Made by a program: the position numbers and the translations under genes. From NCBI GenBank assembly GCA_023846275.1, contig CM043875.1, positions 40,330,633 through 40,394,632 of the forward strand: a DNA stretch of 64,000 nt. The letters are read 5' to 3'. Origin of the DNA: Vanilla planifolia. Taxonomy: Eukaryota; Streptophyta; Magnoliopsida; Asparagales; Orchidaceae. How positions within the stretch are numbered: position 1 is the stretch's first letter; each line of letters begins with the position of its first letter. The notes beneath the pieces were generated by a model, which made no database searches, was not told where the DNA came from, and saw only the letters and a list, made by a program, of their open reading frames with translations. Below, in pieces: positions 56,901 to 63,253 of the stretch.

Positions 56901-59900
56901 GAGAAAAGTGTGCTGAGCAAATTCTTGAAAAAATCAACATGAAATTTGTTAAATATCTAAGTATGCCTCTAAAAAGCAACATAAAATTTAGCAAGAAACT
57001 TTGCCCTATTAAAGATATAAAAAGAAAGAGATGCAAAAATTTCCTTATTCCTTTGTAATTAGAAGTCTAATGTATGTTATGGAATGCACTAAACAAGACT
57101 TTGTACATGCCGTTGACACGATGAGCTGATATTTATTTAATCTTGGCAAAGCTCATTCAGAAGCAGTGAAGTTGATACATAGAAACTTGAGAGGAAGTAC
57201 CATGATGTACTTGTTTTTTCGAGGATCAAAATCAATCCTAAAAGTTTATATCAATTCTAACATAAAAAGAGACCTTGATAGTAGAAAGTCTATATATAGA
57301 TATTTATTTGCTTTTGCAAGAGGGACTATCTTGTGACAATTTGAATTACAAAAATTCATTGCTCTCTCTATTATTGAGAGGTATTATAGGCAAGCAAGGA
57401 AATTTCATGGCTGAAATATGATGTTTAAGGGTTGGGTTTTATACAACAAAAGCATGTGGTGTATTACAATAGTCACAGTGCTATTAACTTAGAATGTTAT
57501 ATCCTATAGTAATACTGATTATATTGATTCATACAATCATTGGCTATGCAAAACTATTTAGAAAAAGATGAAAATTTTGAATATCAACACCAATAAGGAT
57601 CTAACAAATTTGAATACAAAGACTACTCCAAAGGAAAACCTAAAACTATTCAAGAAACTAATAGAGATGAGTTTAGGTATTTTTCTAAAAGAGTCAATTG
57701 GTGGGTACCCTTTAGTGCTAATGGGAAAAACTATTATCCAACTCTTACCACCTATATATCTTTTATTCCACACTTATTATATCAAAGGTGATTGGAAAAA
57801 TGAATAACGAAATCTAGATCATAATGAACCAAAAAATTTGATCAATTTTGTAAATTTTTAGCCCATCATCTTTTACTACTATTGTTGGCATATGGTGGAA
57901 GATGACACATGATAATAAATTATGATAGGAAGCATATGATGCATAGCAATAGATGGAAATGGTAGGTATAAAAACTCTTATAAAAGGAGGACCTTGGTTT
58001 CTTTCTTCATACCAATAAAAAGATCAAGATTTAAACCATAGAGATTCAAACAAAGGAGAGAAAAAAAAGAAAAAAGAAAGAGAGATCTAATATAGGAAAG
58101 TAAGTGACCTAGTTTGATCAAAATATTTCGGTTTTTACTATTTAATAAATGCTTTCATTTTCTTGGGGCATTCTTTTTTGGTATTCCTCTAAGGATTCCT
58201 TGACCTTTTTGTACTCTTAGAGATAAATTGTATCTTAATATTTAGACTATTATTTCTTCTAAAGAGGTTTTCGATTAAATTTGACATTGCATTTTATTGC
58301 CTATTTTATCCCTTCCATTTTTAAATTTCTATTATTATTTTTAAATCGGGTGAGAAATTTCTCATAATGCAATCTCTTGTGCGAACAATTTGAGACATAT
58401 TTTCATTAAAATAATTAAATGAATGTATAATTTTTTTTTGTAAAAAGAAAACTTATTATATCTTTGTAAGTGAACAATTTTGAGAAAAAAAAAACTTAAT
58501 TATTTTGTGGTATAATTGTTTCTCTTTACTATTATTGTTAAGTTCAATTTTTGAACAATTGGAGACAAATGCGTGGTTTGATGTTGTATCGATCATTCAT
58601 GATATACACAAGAAGGTATTAGGACGAGTTGCATCTCTAGAGTAGAAGAGAATGCTGCAAATTGGTGCACTTAAGTCTTAATCTATTTTATGAAAAATGT
58701 CATTATAATATCCTCAAAAAAATCAAATATACATTTACATTATGTAATCGAATAAACCACATTATATTTTAAATTTCTAAACTTCATAAATTTGAGAATT
58801 TTAATTATAAAGGATATTTTTGTAATTAGGTCATAATGATCATAAAGTGTTAAAGGAGAGAAAAAATATAAAATATTGTAAAAAATGCTCAAAATTATAT
58901 GAAGTTGATTTTATCAAAATTGGATGTACTTCAACAACAAAATAAGAGGTTAAAGTTTTATAAAATAAATAAATCTTTAGATGAATTAATAAATAATATA
59001 ATAAATCCTTTAATTAAGGTATATGTGGGTTATGCTTTGGTTAAGAGGAAGAAAGGGAAACAAGAGAAATATCACATTACCTTAGAGCTGTTGTCGCTTT
59101 AGAAGAGAGGAAATTCACTTGAAGACATAAAGCAAAGGATTTGGTCTGGAAAAAAAAAACACAAAGAAATCCTAATTCCAACTCATTATTAACTTTTCCC
59201 TCTTTGCTTTATAATCCAAGTCTCTTTATTGAATTTTAAAGAGAAATATGCATGTATAACAATGCATAAAATGAGGAGAAAGGGTAAGAAAGGATTTCAT
59301 GTGGTTAATTAAGGCCATAGGTGAATTATAAACAAAGAAAACTATGGTCGTAGGAAGGAAGCTTGTAACTTCAACTCCCTATTAGACAATCCAATCGAGT
59401 GATCAAATAGTCCGATAAAGCACTAGAGAAAAAGAACAATTCTATCAGTTTCTTGAATAGTTTGACAACCATCAATGGATAATCAGATAGTCTAATGTGG
59501 GGTTTTCAGATGGTTTGATCGAGCGCATATAGTACAAGTGAGACTAAGTAATGCACACAACCCTTAGAAATTTAAGATTGTGAACACCAAACAATCTGAT
59601 GAGATAATCAAACAATTCAATGGAAATTTAGTGTCTGATAGGAATTGAAAGTGAGCTCTAGACATATGATGTCTATCGAATAGTCATAAGATAGTCTGAT
59701 GGAAATAAATTGATGATCCAATTATAGCCTCGAACGACTTGATGAGAAAGATCAGGCGAGTCAATGGAGCTAACAAATGGGTCAACAGCTAAGAACTTAA
59801 TTAGGTTCAGTGGGTACACTTAAGCTCAAAGAGTGCAAGAAATGTAATAGAGTGTGAGCATTGTAAATAAATATGAATATAATGCATGTTGTATGCATAA

Positions 59901-61440
59901 ATTGTAGAAAGATATAGAAATAAACAGAGAAGAATAGAATACTTCAACCTGTGACAATCAGCTAAGCTTTTTAATATATATGTTTACATTTTATGCTTTT
60001 GGATATTACATATGTGTTAACTACCTGAATGCAATCTTCTATGTTGATTTAAAAGATCATAATGAGTAATGTAATATACATGATAAAATAATATAACCTT
60101 TAAGTGATAATAATGCCATTATAAGGTAATAATCTTTGATGGTGATGATATCACAAAGAGATAAGATATAAACTTGAGTGATGATAATATCATGAGGAGA
60201 TGTGATGTGAACCTTGAGTGGTAATAATACCATAAGAAAATAAAATATAGCCTTAAATAACAATAATGTCATAAGGATGTAGACTTGGGTGATAATGATA
60301 TCACAATGAAGTTATAGCCATGAGTAATGATGATGCTATAAAGAAATTTAAATAATTTAGAGTGGTAAAGAAGTTACAATGAGAACTAAACTAAACTAAA
60401 AAAAGATATATAATAAAATGACTATTGAATCATGTAATAAATGCTGCCATAGAACATAACTATTCAATATTATTCATATTTATAAACTTGTTATCTAATA
60501 TATGATTTATTTTCTATATTAATATATGTGATATTATATCAGTTTAACCTAATGAGCCTTTCATATTAACTGAATATATATTATTAACATAAGCAGTTAC
60601 TAATAATGCACATCATGAGATGCGAAAAATAATATAAAAATAGATTATGCTATTAATAAATATGTTTAACTTTGCAAGCTAATTCATTATAGTAAAATAA
60701 TAATATAATAAATTAGTATGAGATATATAATGACTATATATGATCAAAGATAATATGTGACTCCTACATTTTTATTATTCATTTTATTTCTATTTTTAGT
60801 TACTTGAAAAAGAGTAAAAATGATATTTTGTTAGAAGTACATGGGTTTATATAAAATGTGATTTCAATATGTATGTGTTAAATATTAGTGTTGAATTTAT
60901 ACGATATTCAAGTAAAAATCAGGAGCCTCACAACCATCAACACACTCTCTCCTCCCTCTCTCTCTAGCTATTTCTATCTTATTCTCTTACACTTAAATAT
61001 CTATCCGTGTGTTGCTTGCACATGACTTTTTGATTTGATAATATTCATTTTAAATAGAAACGTTTCTAACAAAGGAAGTCTATTTTCACTAAAAAAATAT
61101 TTTGTCACGCAGTTGTACTACTAACAAAGAAGTTATTTAGAACTGTGGCCTATTTCTCTTATTATTGCATAAAATTCATGTAAGGCTTCCGCATTAGAAA
61201 CAAGCTTTGTTCCCGCAGACCATGCATGCTTTTACACGACATACATAAGCGAACCTAATCGAAGGGAAATGAACAGTTTTTAATAAATAAAGAAAGAAAG
61301 CATGTAAATGCGAGTGCGCACAGAGGACGAGGAATGGGTGTTTTCCGGCCAGCATCGAAGCTGGCGGTTTCTGATGATTTCCTCCGATCGGACAAGCTGC
61401 TGGAAGAAAGGCTCCTCCCCCGAGAACCAAGGCCTTCCAT
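31585..61440 (-). CDS. CBSCBSPB: CBSCBSPB-family protein: four CBS motifs, PB1 domain, C-terminal anchor; 14 coding exons
   Basis: Joining 61322-61440, 50676-50844, 50423-50555, 50165-50335, 49902-49980, 49687-49800, 49527-49593, 39956-40061, 39827-39885, 33367-33476, 33121-33251, 32096-32181, 31878-31967 and 31585-31773 gives 1623 bases, 540 residues plus stop, with no break in frame and GT-AG at every junction. Layout: serine-rich N-terminus (1-40); CBS1 about 53-110; CBS2 112-170; CBS3 212-270; CBS4 286-335; acidic linker with DEDEESR near 370; PB1 about 400-486 with the acidic OPCA signature YEDEDHDKIVLSSDGDL; hydrophobic anchor about 512-533, then LKRTGGLS. Length and order match the land-plant CBSCBSPB family (about 540-560 residues). 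CBS pairs usually bind adenine nucleotides and PB1 domains mediate protein pairing; the precise role is not established. The three large introns (10,477, 9,465 and 6,350 bp) hold retrotransposon remnants. Confidence 0.93.
31878..31967 (-). CDS. CBSCBSPB: CBSCBSPB exon 13 (residues 449-478, PB1 OPCA motif)
   Basis: Encodes YEDEDHDKIVLSSDGDLAAA and VDHARLAGWK, the acidic OPCA region of PB1. Acceptor ctgcgtag|TATG, donor TGGAAA|GTAAGA. Confidence 0.97.
32096..32181 (-). CDS. CBSCBSPB: CBSCBSPB exon 12 (residues 420-448, PB1)
   Basis: Encodes DTRSMADLITCILQQAGDDI then DKNNLPQIL, the PB1 helix and the strand before the OPCA motif. Acceptor tttcag|ATAC, donor ATTCTG|GTATTG. Confidence 0.95.
32575..32946 (-). 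other. Coding-like segment next to a poly(A/T) tract in intron 11
   Basis: Intron 11 (32,182-33,120) contains an open frame on the gene's own strand of about 100 codons below the T tract, including KRASKKKVKRTGPCRSVKML and FAPNPYELYKNSD. I do not recognise it. Its residues look more protein-like than the AT-rich noise elsewhere. On the plus strand the same stretch ends in A29, as a retroposed sequence would. It may be a decayed retroposon or retrocopy. Confidence 0.3.
32907..32935 (+). repeat. Poly(A) tract of 29 in intron 11
   Basis: An uninterrupted run of 29 A on the plus strand (T29 in the CBSCBSPB transcript), about 210 bases downstream of exon 11's donor in gene orientation. Confidence 0.97.
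33121..33251 (-). CDS. CBSCBSPB: CBSCBSPB exon 11 (residues 376-419, start of PB1)
   Basis: Encodes ETSMKFASEADTSSS and then FSFKLEDNKGRMHRFNC, the first PB1 strand with its lysine. Acceptor tccag|CGAAAC, donor TTGCG|GTAAGC. The 939-bp intron 11 follows and holds a long poly(A/T) tract. Confidence 0.94.
33367..33476 (-). CDS. CBSCBSPB: CBSCBSPB exon 10 (residues 340-375, linker)
   Basis: Encodes VESSGGLGTESTAAIMQKFW then DSAMAMGPSDEDEESR. The MQKFWDSAMA block before an acidic run is a family signature. Acceptor caaccag|GTTG, donor CGAAG|GTCTCT. Confidence 0.96.
33477..39826 (-). other. CBSCBSPB intron 9, 6,350 bp
   Basis: Donor GTGAGT at 39,826, acceptor CAG at 33,479-33,477. Contents are mostly unrecognisable AT-rich sequence. 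There is a GC-richer patch at 34,190-34,520, a purine-rich ATGAGATG region at 35,340-35,860, and two overlapping plus-strand ORFs at 37,623-37,979 with no recognised family. It is presumably old transposon sequence. Confidence 0.85.
35340..35860 (+). repeat. Degenerate gatatgagatgagat-rich region
   Basis: Words such as gatgatatgagatgagat, gacatgagatgagatgatac and gatatgatataaaatgagat recur at irregular spacing. There is no constant unit, so this is a loosely repetitive purine-rich tract, not a clean satellite. Confidence 0.5.
39827..39885 (-). CDS. CBSCBSPB: CBSCBSPB exon 9 (residues 320-339, end of CBS4)
   Basis: Encodes DGNIVSVIDVIDASHAAIAR. Acceptor caacag|ATGG, donor CTAGA|GTGAGT. The 6,350-bp intron 9 follows. 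Confidence 0.95.
39956..40061 (-). CDS. CBSCBSPB: CBSCBSPB exon 8 (residues 285-319, CBS4)
   Basis: Encodes VMTVNPECGTIDTPIIDALH and IMHNGKFLHLPVVDK, the first half of CBS4. It is separated from exon 7 by 9.5 kb yet joins in phase 0. Acceptor cattcag|GTCATG, donor AAAG|GTACTC. Confidence 0.96.
43081..43234 (+). repeat. Degenerate 21-bp tandem repeat, about seven units
   Basis: Units start at 43,081, 43,102, 43,123, 43,144, 43,165 (a 17-base unit), 43,182, 43,203 and 43,224 (partial). Each has the form ttatgaargrrgttaycatgg with changes. Because the period is seven codons, one plus frame reads as heptads like VVKRVTM / VIKRVIM. Confidence 0.75.
46300..47520 (-). mobile_element. Probable LTR retrotransposon remnant (LTR end, primer site, leader, gag-like)
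   Basis: On the minus strand a sequence atggtcttagagctat near 47,247-47,262 resembles a copia primer-binding site (tggtatcagagct). It follows a stretch (47,263-47,520) that could be the end of an LTR. Downstream, at 46,928-47,179 and 46,380-46,900, are partly open frames. No domain is certain, so the family is an inference. Confidence 0.4.
49527..49593 (-). CDS. CBSCBSPB: CBSCBSPB exon 7 (residues 262-284)
   Basis: Encodes SFDILMRLIANNLPPDSTSV then EK, the end of CBS3. Acceptor aattcag|ATCA, donor GAGAAG|GTTTGG. The 9,465-bp intron 7 follows. Confidence 0.95.
49687..49800 (-). CDS. CBSCBSPB: CBSCBSPB exon 6 (residues 224-261, CBS3)
   Basis: Encodes VVMVLRSDSVLTATKKMLAL and SSAVVTVENKPKGILT of CBS3. 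Acceptor ttttcag|GGTGG, donor TGAC|GTACTC, which splits the Thr codon of ILTS. Confidence 0.95.
49902..49980 (-). CDS. CBSCBSPB: CBSCBSPB exon 5 (residues 198-223)
   Basis: Encodes SPNTFLESLRERMFRPCLST followed by ILPGCTK, leading into CBS3. Acceptor cattcag|GTCC, donor ACAAA|GTAGGT. Confidence 0.95.
50165..50335 (-). CDS. CBSCBSPB: CBSCBSPB exon 4 (residues 141-197, end of CBS2)
   Basis: Encodes GKFRHLPVVENGEVIALLDI, then the linker helix DAIARMERIAEKGKAIAAAV and EKQWGTSIP. These are family hallmarks. Acceptor ttttcag|GG, donor CCAA|GTATGA. Confidence 0.97.
50423..50555 (-). CDS. CBSCBSPB: CBSCBSPB exon 3 (residues 97-140)
   Basis: Encodes DVAIRVIANELSLEETPVSK, the end of CBS1, and VMTRNPVFVLSDTLAVEALQ, the start of CBS2. 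Acceptor ataaag|GATG, donor CAAG|GTTTGT. Confidence 0.96.
50676..50844 (-). CDS. CBSCBSPB: CBSCBSPB exon 2 (residues 40-96, CBS1)
   Basis: Encodes TVGGERTVKRLRLSKALTMP, the most conserved N-terminal family block, then CRRMAARRVDAALL and CGILTDK of CBS1. Acceptor gaagtag|AACTG (a second AG three bases upstream is also in phase); donor AAG|GTAACC. Confidence 0.95.
51023..51382 (+). repeat. Copia LTR enlarged by a 172-bp tandem duplication
   Basis: Starts TGTAAAAGTTCTG, ends CTCTCA, and is followed by atatggtatccaagac, a changed copia primer-binding site (TGGTAT at 51,385). Positions from about 51,029 and from about 51,201 carry direct copies 172 bases apart, nearly identical over their length (ttctgcttccatgtagttct at both). 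Each unit is bordered by aaagttct. Confidence 0.75.
51383..51780 (+). mobile_element. Copia internal fragment with integrase core
   Basis: After the primer site and about 180 bases of leader or gag remnant, the frame at 51,568-51,768 encodes HTWLYPIVRKPDFYAMFAQF then ENNLDGKITIVQTDGGKELI, the copia integrase core (family: HxRFTWLYPIKxKSD...QTDGGxEF). The D of QTDGG is one of the catalytic acidic residues. The region between gag and integrase is deleted and the element is truncated right after. Confidence 0.82.
51835..52383. other. Intronic AT-rich spacer with a short direct repeat
   Basis: The phrase aaaacccctatagtg followed by tgacaaaacc or ggacaaaacc occurs near 51,842 and 51,950. An A-rich run follows at 52,034-52,048. 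No coding sequence. Confidence 0.45.
52384..53960 (-). mobile_element. Ty1/copia remnant, integrase to reverse transcriptase, minus strand
   Basis: Reading down the minus strand: KDQVFLQFIVINEK at about 53,900 (integrase), ACYLMNRF near 53,600, KTQWLKAMQEEM at about 53,040 (RT N-terminal WxxAMxEEM motif), VWKLKERLYGLKQ near 52,690-52,720 (family KSLYGLKQAPRQWY), FDSFMRSHRYDNF and YIILLLYVDH at 52,540-52,650 (catalytic YVDD with the last Asp changed to His). Frameshifts and stops throughout. A 74-bp tandem duplication starts within the catalytic motif. Confidence 0.85.
52461..52608. repeat. Tandem duplication, 2 x 74 bp, inside copia RT
   Basis: The units 52,461-52,534 and 52,535-52,608 share tatgatcaacatatagtaaa, aggatgatatagttacattt and aaacttgtgggata(c/t)acataat. 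The period of 74 is not a multiple of three, so the duplication breaks the RT frame. Confidence 0.9.
54240..57480 (+). mobile_element. Ty1/copia remnant, gag through RNase H, plus strand
   Basis: Domains occur in order across many stops: gag (KYMVGTFVVEHLNEI and MNQLIAMKMMIKNKFKGKI at 54,436-54,545); integrase (LDLIYSNVCGPFAIESLDGN at 55,210-55,270, LMIDNGAEHTSKTFKAYFTK at 55,405-55,460, HSYLKLFRCKVFIHVAKEER at 55,690-55,750); RT start (KWMKGM near 56,192, YKICLVVKGF near 56,330); IYIIKVEELEIKGKENF at 56,530-56,580; QAPQQWYNKFDSFVMSHGYE at 56,615-56,680; RNase H end (AFARGTIL, FIALSIIERYY at 57,310-57,385). It is almost complete in order but not functional. An A-rich run of 17 lies at about 56,364. 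Confidence 0.87.
57892..58600 (+). repeat. Possible 3' LTR of the plus-strand copia element
   Basis: Starts TGTTGGCATATGG about 400 bases past the RNase H end and contains a TATAAAAG-like box (ctcttataaaaggagg near 57,975), as LTR promoters do. No matching 5' copy was found near 54.0 kb, so the borders are uncertain. Confidence 0.4.
59380..59790. repeat. Loose repeats of a (g)atagtctgatgga-type word
   Basis: Related words occur about ten times: aatcgagtgatcaaatagtc, ggataatcagatagtctaat, ttttcagatggtttgatcga, aacaatctgatgagataatc, catcgaatagtc-like and agatagtctgatgg. Spacing is irregular. The pattern resembles the short pseudo-repeats seen in some plant LTRs, but no LTR borders were found. 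Confidence 0.45.
60050..60345. repeat. Degenerate tandem repeat, period about 32-41 bases, six to seven units
   Basis: Units share the core ttgagtgatgataatatcat and its variants (ttgatggtgatgatatcaca, ttgagtggtaataataccat, ttgggtgataatgatatcac, atgagtaatgatgatgctat), each followed by an aagagataagatataaac-like tail. The core holds a small palindrome, tgatatca. Confidence 0.75.
61322..61440 (-). CDS. CBSCBSPB: CBSCBSPB coding exon 1 (residues 1-40)
   Basis: Starts at the first in-frame ATG (MEGLGSRGRSLSSSSLSDRR) and ends ...PIPRPL. The donor CT|GTGCGC is weak, but it is the only one near the end of the open frame that gives phase 2, which the next exon needs. The frame closes with TAG at about 61,255, so splicing must occur. 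Serine/arginine-rich N-termini are usual for the family. This is the least certain exon of the model because of its distance (10.5 kb) from exon 2. Confidence 0.72.
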
Positions 61441-61534
61441 TATTCCCGCCAAGCTTTGGAACTCGAAGGGAGGTTTAAATCCGATCGTTAGGAGAAGACA
61501 CCGACGAGGATAAAGGCGCGCGAGGAGAGGTATA

Positions 61535-61607
61535 GAGGAACCATGGAATGTGGTTCTCTCTATCTCTTCAACACAGAGAGCGAGAGAACCGCATTCCGCG
61601 GTTCCTC
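61535..61607. promoter_or_regulatory. Long hairpin in the CBSCBSPB 5' leader
   Basis: Arms 61,535-61,567 and 61,575-61,607 are reverse complements at 28 of 33 positions, with a 7-base loop (tcaacac). The outer part, gaggaacc ... ggttcctc, and the ggaatg/cattcc and ggttctctc/gagagaacc blocks are perfect. In the CBSCBSPB transcript one mismatch becomes a G-U pair. It lies 95-167 bases upstream of the start codon and would probably be in the 5' UTR. Confidence 0.85.
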
Positions 61608-61630
61608 TCGAGCTTCCTGACCGCAAACAT
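61568..61630 (-). other. Upstream ORF of 20 codons in the CBSCBSPB leader
   Basis: ATG at 61,630-61,628 opens a frame MFAVRKLERNRGMRFSRSLC with a stop in the hairpin loop. If transcription starts near 61,680 as inferred, this uORF precedes the main start by about 190 bases, and most of it overlaps the hairpin's first arm. Confidence 0.5.
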
Positions 61631-62372
61631 GCTCGATGGATGGATTCATTTCTGCAAGCTCAGAAATACGCGGAGAGATGACGTGCCCAGGATCACAATT
61701 TTATTCCAATAATATATTTTTAATTTATTTCCCTGATCAAGGGATACATTTTTAAGTTTTAACTTCTATAACTAAGCAATGTAGGCAGCATACGATCGGT
61801 GAATTTAGAATTTTTAAAAATAGAAAAAAATAAAATTTATTTTTTAGTAATAAAAGATATTGTAAATATTTGTTAAGTTTTTTTTACCATTTTTAATTTG
61901 AAAAAAATAAGCTAACAAAAACTTCTTTAAAGCTCAACTTTCAATTTATTTTTTTACTTTGAAAATTATATGAAAAAAATTTAATTTTGTGCTTACAAAT
62001 TTTCCACGTGACTAATTAAACAACCTAATTTGTTATTCCCAAATATGATATTAAGTTTGAAACTTTTACTGTAAAGTATGATTTTTAATTTTAAAGTGTA
62101 AATGTAATCTTGGTTTTACTAACTTTGAGATTAAACATATGCATATATGAGATATAAACATCTTGAAAGTCATGAAAGTGAAACAAAAATCGAAAATAAA
62201 ATTTTTTTAAAGATGAAATGCAATCTATACGAAATTTTTATGGAAATATATACGTTATCTTTAATGAGAATTTTATAACATTTTTTACAAAAGAGAATTT
62301 TGAATGGTGCATTGCTAATAGAACCTAGATCATATTTGGAATCAAGAGCAATAGAGAGAAAGAGCCCAAAAG

Positions 62373-62610
62373 ATGGGAACTCCAGTTTTGCTGTACCCCG
62401 GCCAAGTCATGGGTTGCTTCGCCCGACGGGATTATTTCTGCCTGCGATATGTACGGCGGAGCAGTTGCATAACAAGGTATCGGAGCTCCGTCTTCTTTCG
62501 GATTTCTAGAAAGCAGCCCTTTCTCAGTTGTGCTGTCCAGGACGACAGCGGGAGAGACCAACAGCTACCGCAAAGCAGCGGTACTGGAGCTGCCTTAGAA
62601 GAAAAGCCAG
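62373..62610 (+). CDS. First exon of an unidentified gene, possibly organelle-targeted (partial)
   Basis: ATG at 62,373 opens a GC-rich exon of 79 codons plus one base, ending AAGCCAG|GTATGA, a good donor. The first 50 residues (MGTPVLLYPGQVMGCFARRD, then YFCLRYVRRSSC and FFRISRKQPFLSCAVQDDSG) are rich in Arg, Ser and hydrophobics and poor in acidic residues; then comes a polar, acidic stretch (QDDSGRDQQLPQ ... LEEKP). This is the make-up of a chloroplast or mitochondrial transit peptide followed by the start of the mature protein; FLSCAVQ fits a plastid cleavage context. I do not recognise the protein. The remaining exons lie beyond the window. Confidence 0.65.
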
Positions 62611-63203
62611 GTATGAACACTTTCTCCATTTGGTCTTGATTTATTGATGCCTTTTAGTGAATGTTCTCATATTTTTGTACGGGTTGTTTTTTCTTCTTCT
62701 ACTTTGAAATTTGTTCTTGTTAGGTGACGAAACCGTTGCCTTATTGTTGGCTTGCTCTGCAGTTTTGTGTTCTGACAGTTCTGCAACTCGATTATGGTTA
62801 TCTTGGTTTGCGTAAACGAAGATCTATTAATATGTGAATGCAATTGTTGTCATAAAGAAATTCGTTATTTTGCTGTTCAGAAATTAAGGTACTAGCGCTA
62901 ATTCAAGTGCGATAACTACGACAACTCTTGGGTTTGTGTTCATTACGTTGTGTTGCTGTTGTGCATTTGAAATATTAACAAGATAATTTTTGCGAAGGTA
63001 GTGTGAAGCCGTAAATGGTTCCTGCAACTTGAGGTGTTTTAAGATTCTGATAGTATTATAAGGGCTACAATTGGATTAAATTATCTTGTTGCATTTAACA
63101 TTTTAAAACTTGGTTAGTTTTTAGTCATATTGAAAACTTGATTCAAGTACTTCTGTTCCTACAGTCACAAGCTAAATTTAGCACATTGAACCTATATAAA
63201 AAA

Positions 63204-63253
<50 letters not shown>

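Larger units (their letters stand above)
50845..61321 (-). other. CBSCBSPB intron 1, 10,477 bp
   Basis: Donor GTGCGC at 61,321, acceptor TAG at 50,847-50,845. It contains three copia remnants (51.0-51.8 plus, 52.4-54.0 minus, 54.2-57.5 plus), an LTR-like region at 57.9-58.6 kb, and two degenerate repeat regions at 59.4-59.8 and 60.05-60.35 kb. The large size is from accumulated insertions. Confidence 0.75.
61441..62372. promoter_or_regulatory. Divergent promoter region between CBSCBSPB and the 62.4-kb gene
   Basis: The two start codons point away from each other across 932 bases. The CBSCBSPB side (61,441-61,690) is GC-rich and looks like transcribed leader. A TGACGTG element (ACGT core, bZIP-type site) is at 61,679-61,685 and a TATA-like sequence for the minus strand is at about 61,710-61,717, which would put the transcription start near 61,680. 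The rest, 61,730-62,290, is very AT-rich. Confidence 0.55.

Noticed and set aside
59380-60345. CRISPR-like array
   Set aside because: Repeats are degenerate and contiguous or irregular, without constant spacers, and the DNA is a plant nuclear genome.
61255-61626. Longer N-terminus for CBSCBSPB exon 1
   Set aside because: The frame is open upstream of 61,440 but has no in-frame ATG (its first codon is TTG), so the first in-frame ATG at 61,440 was used.
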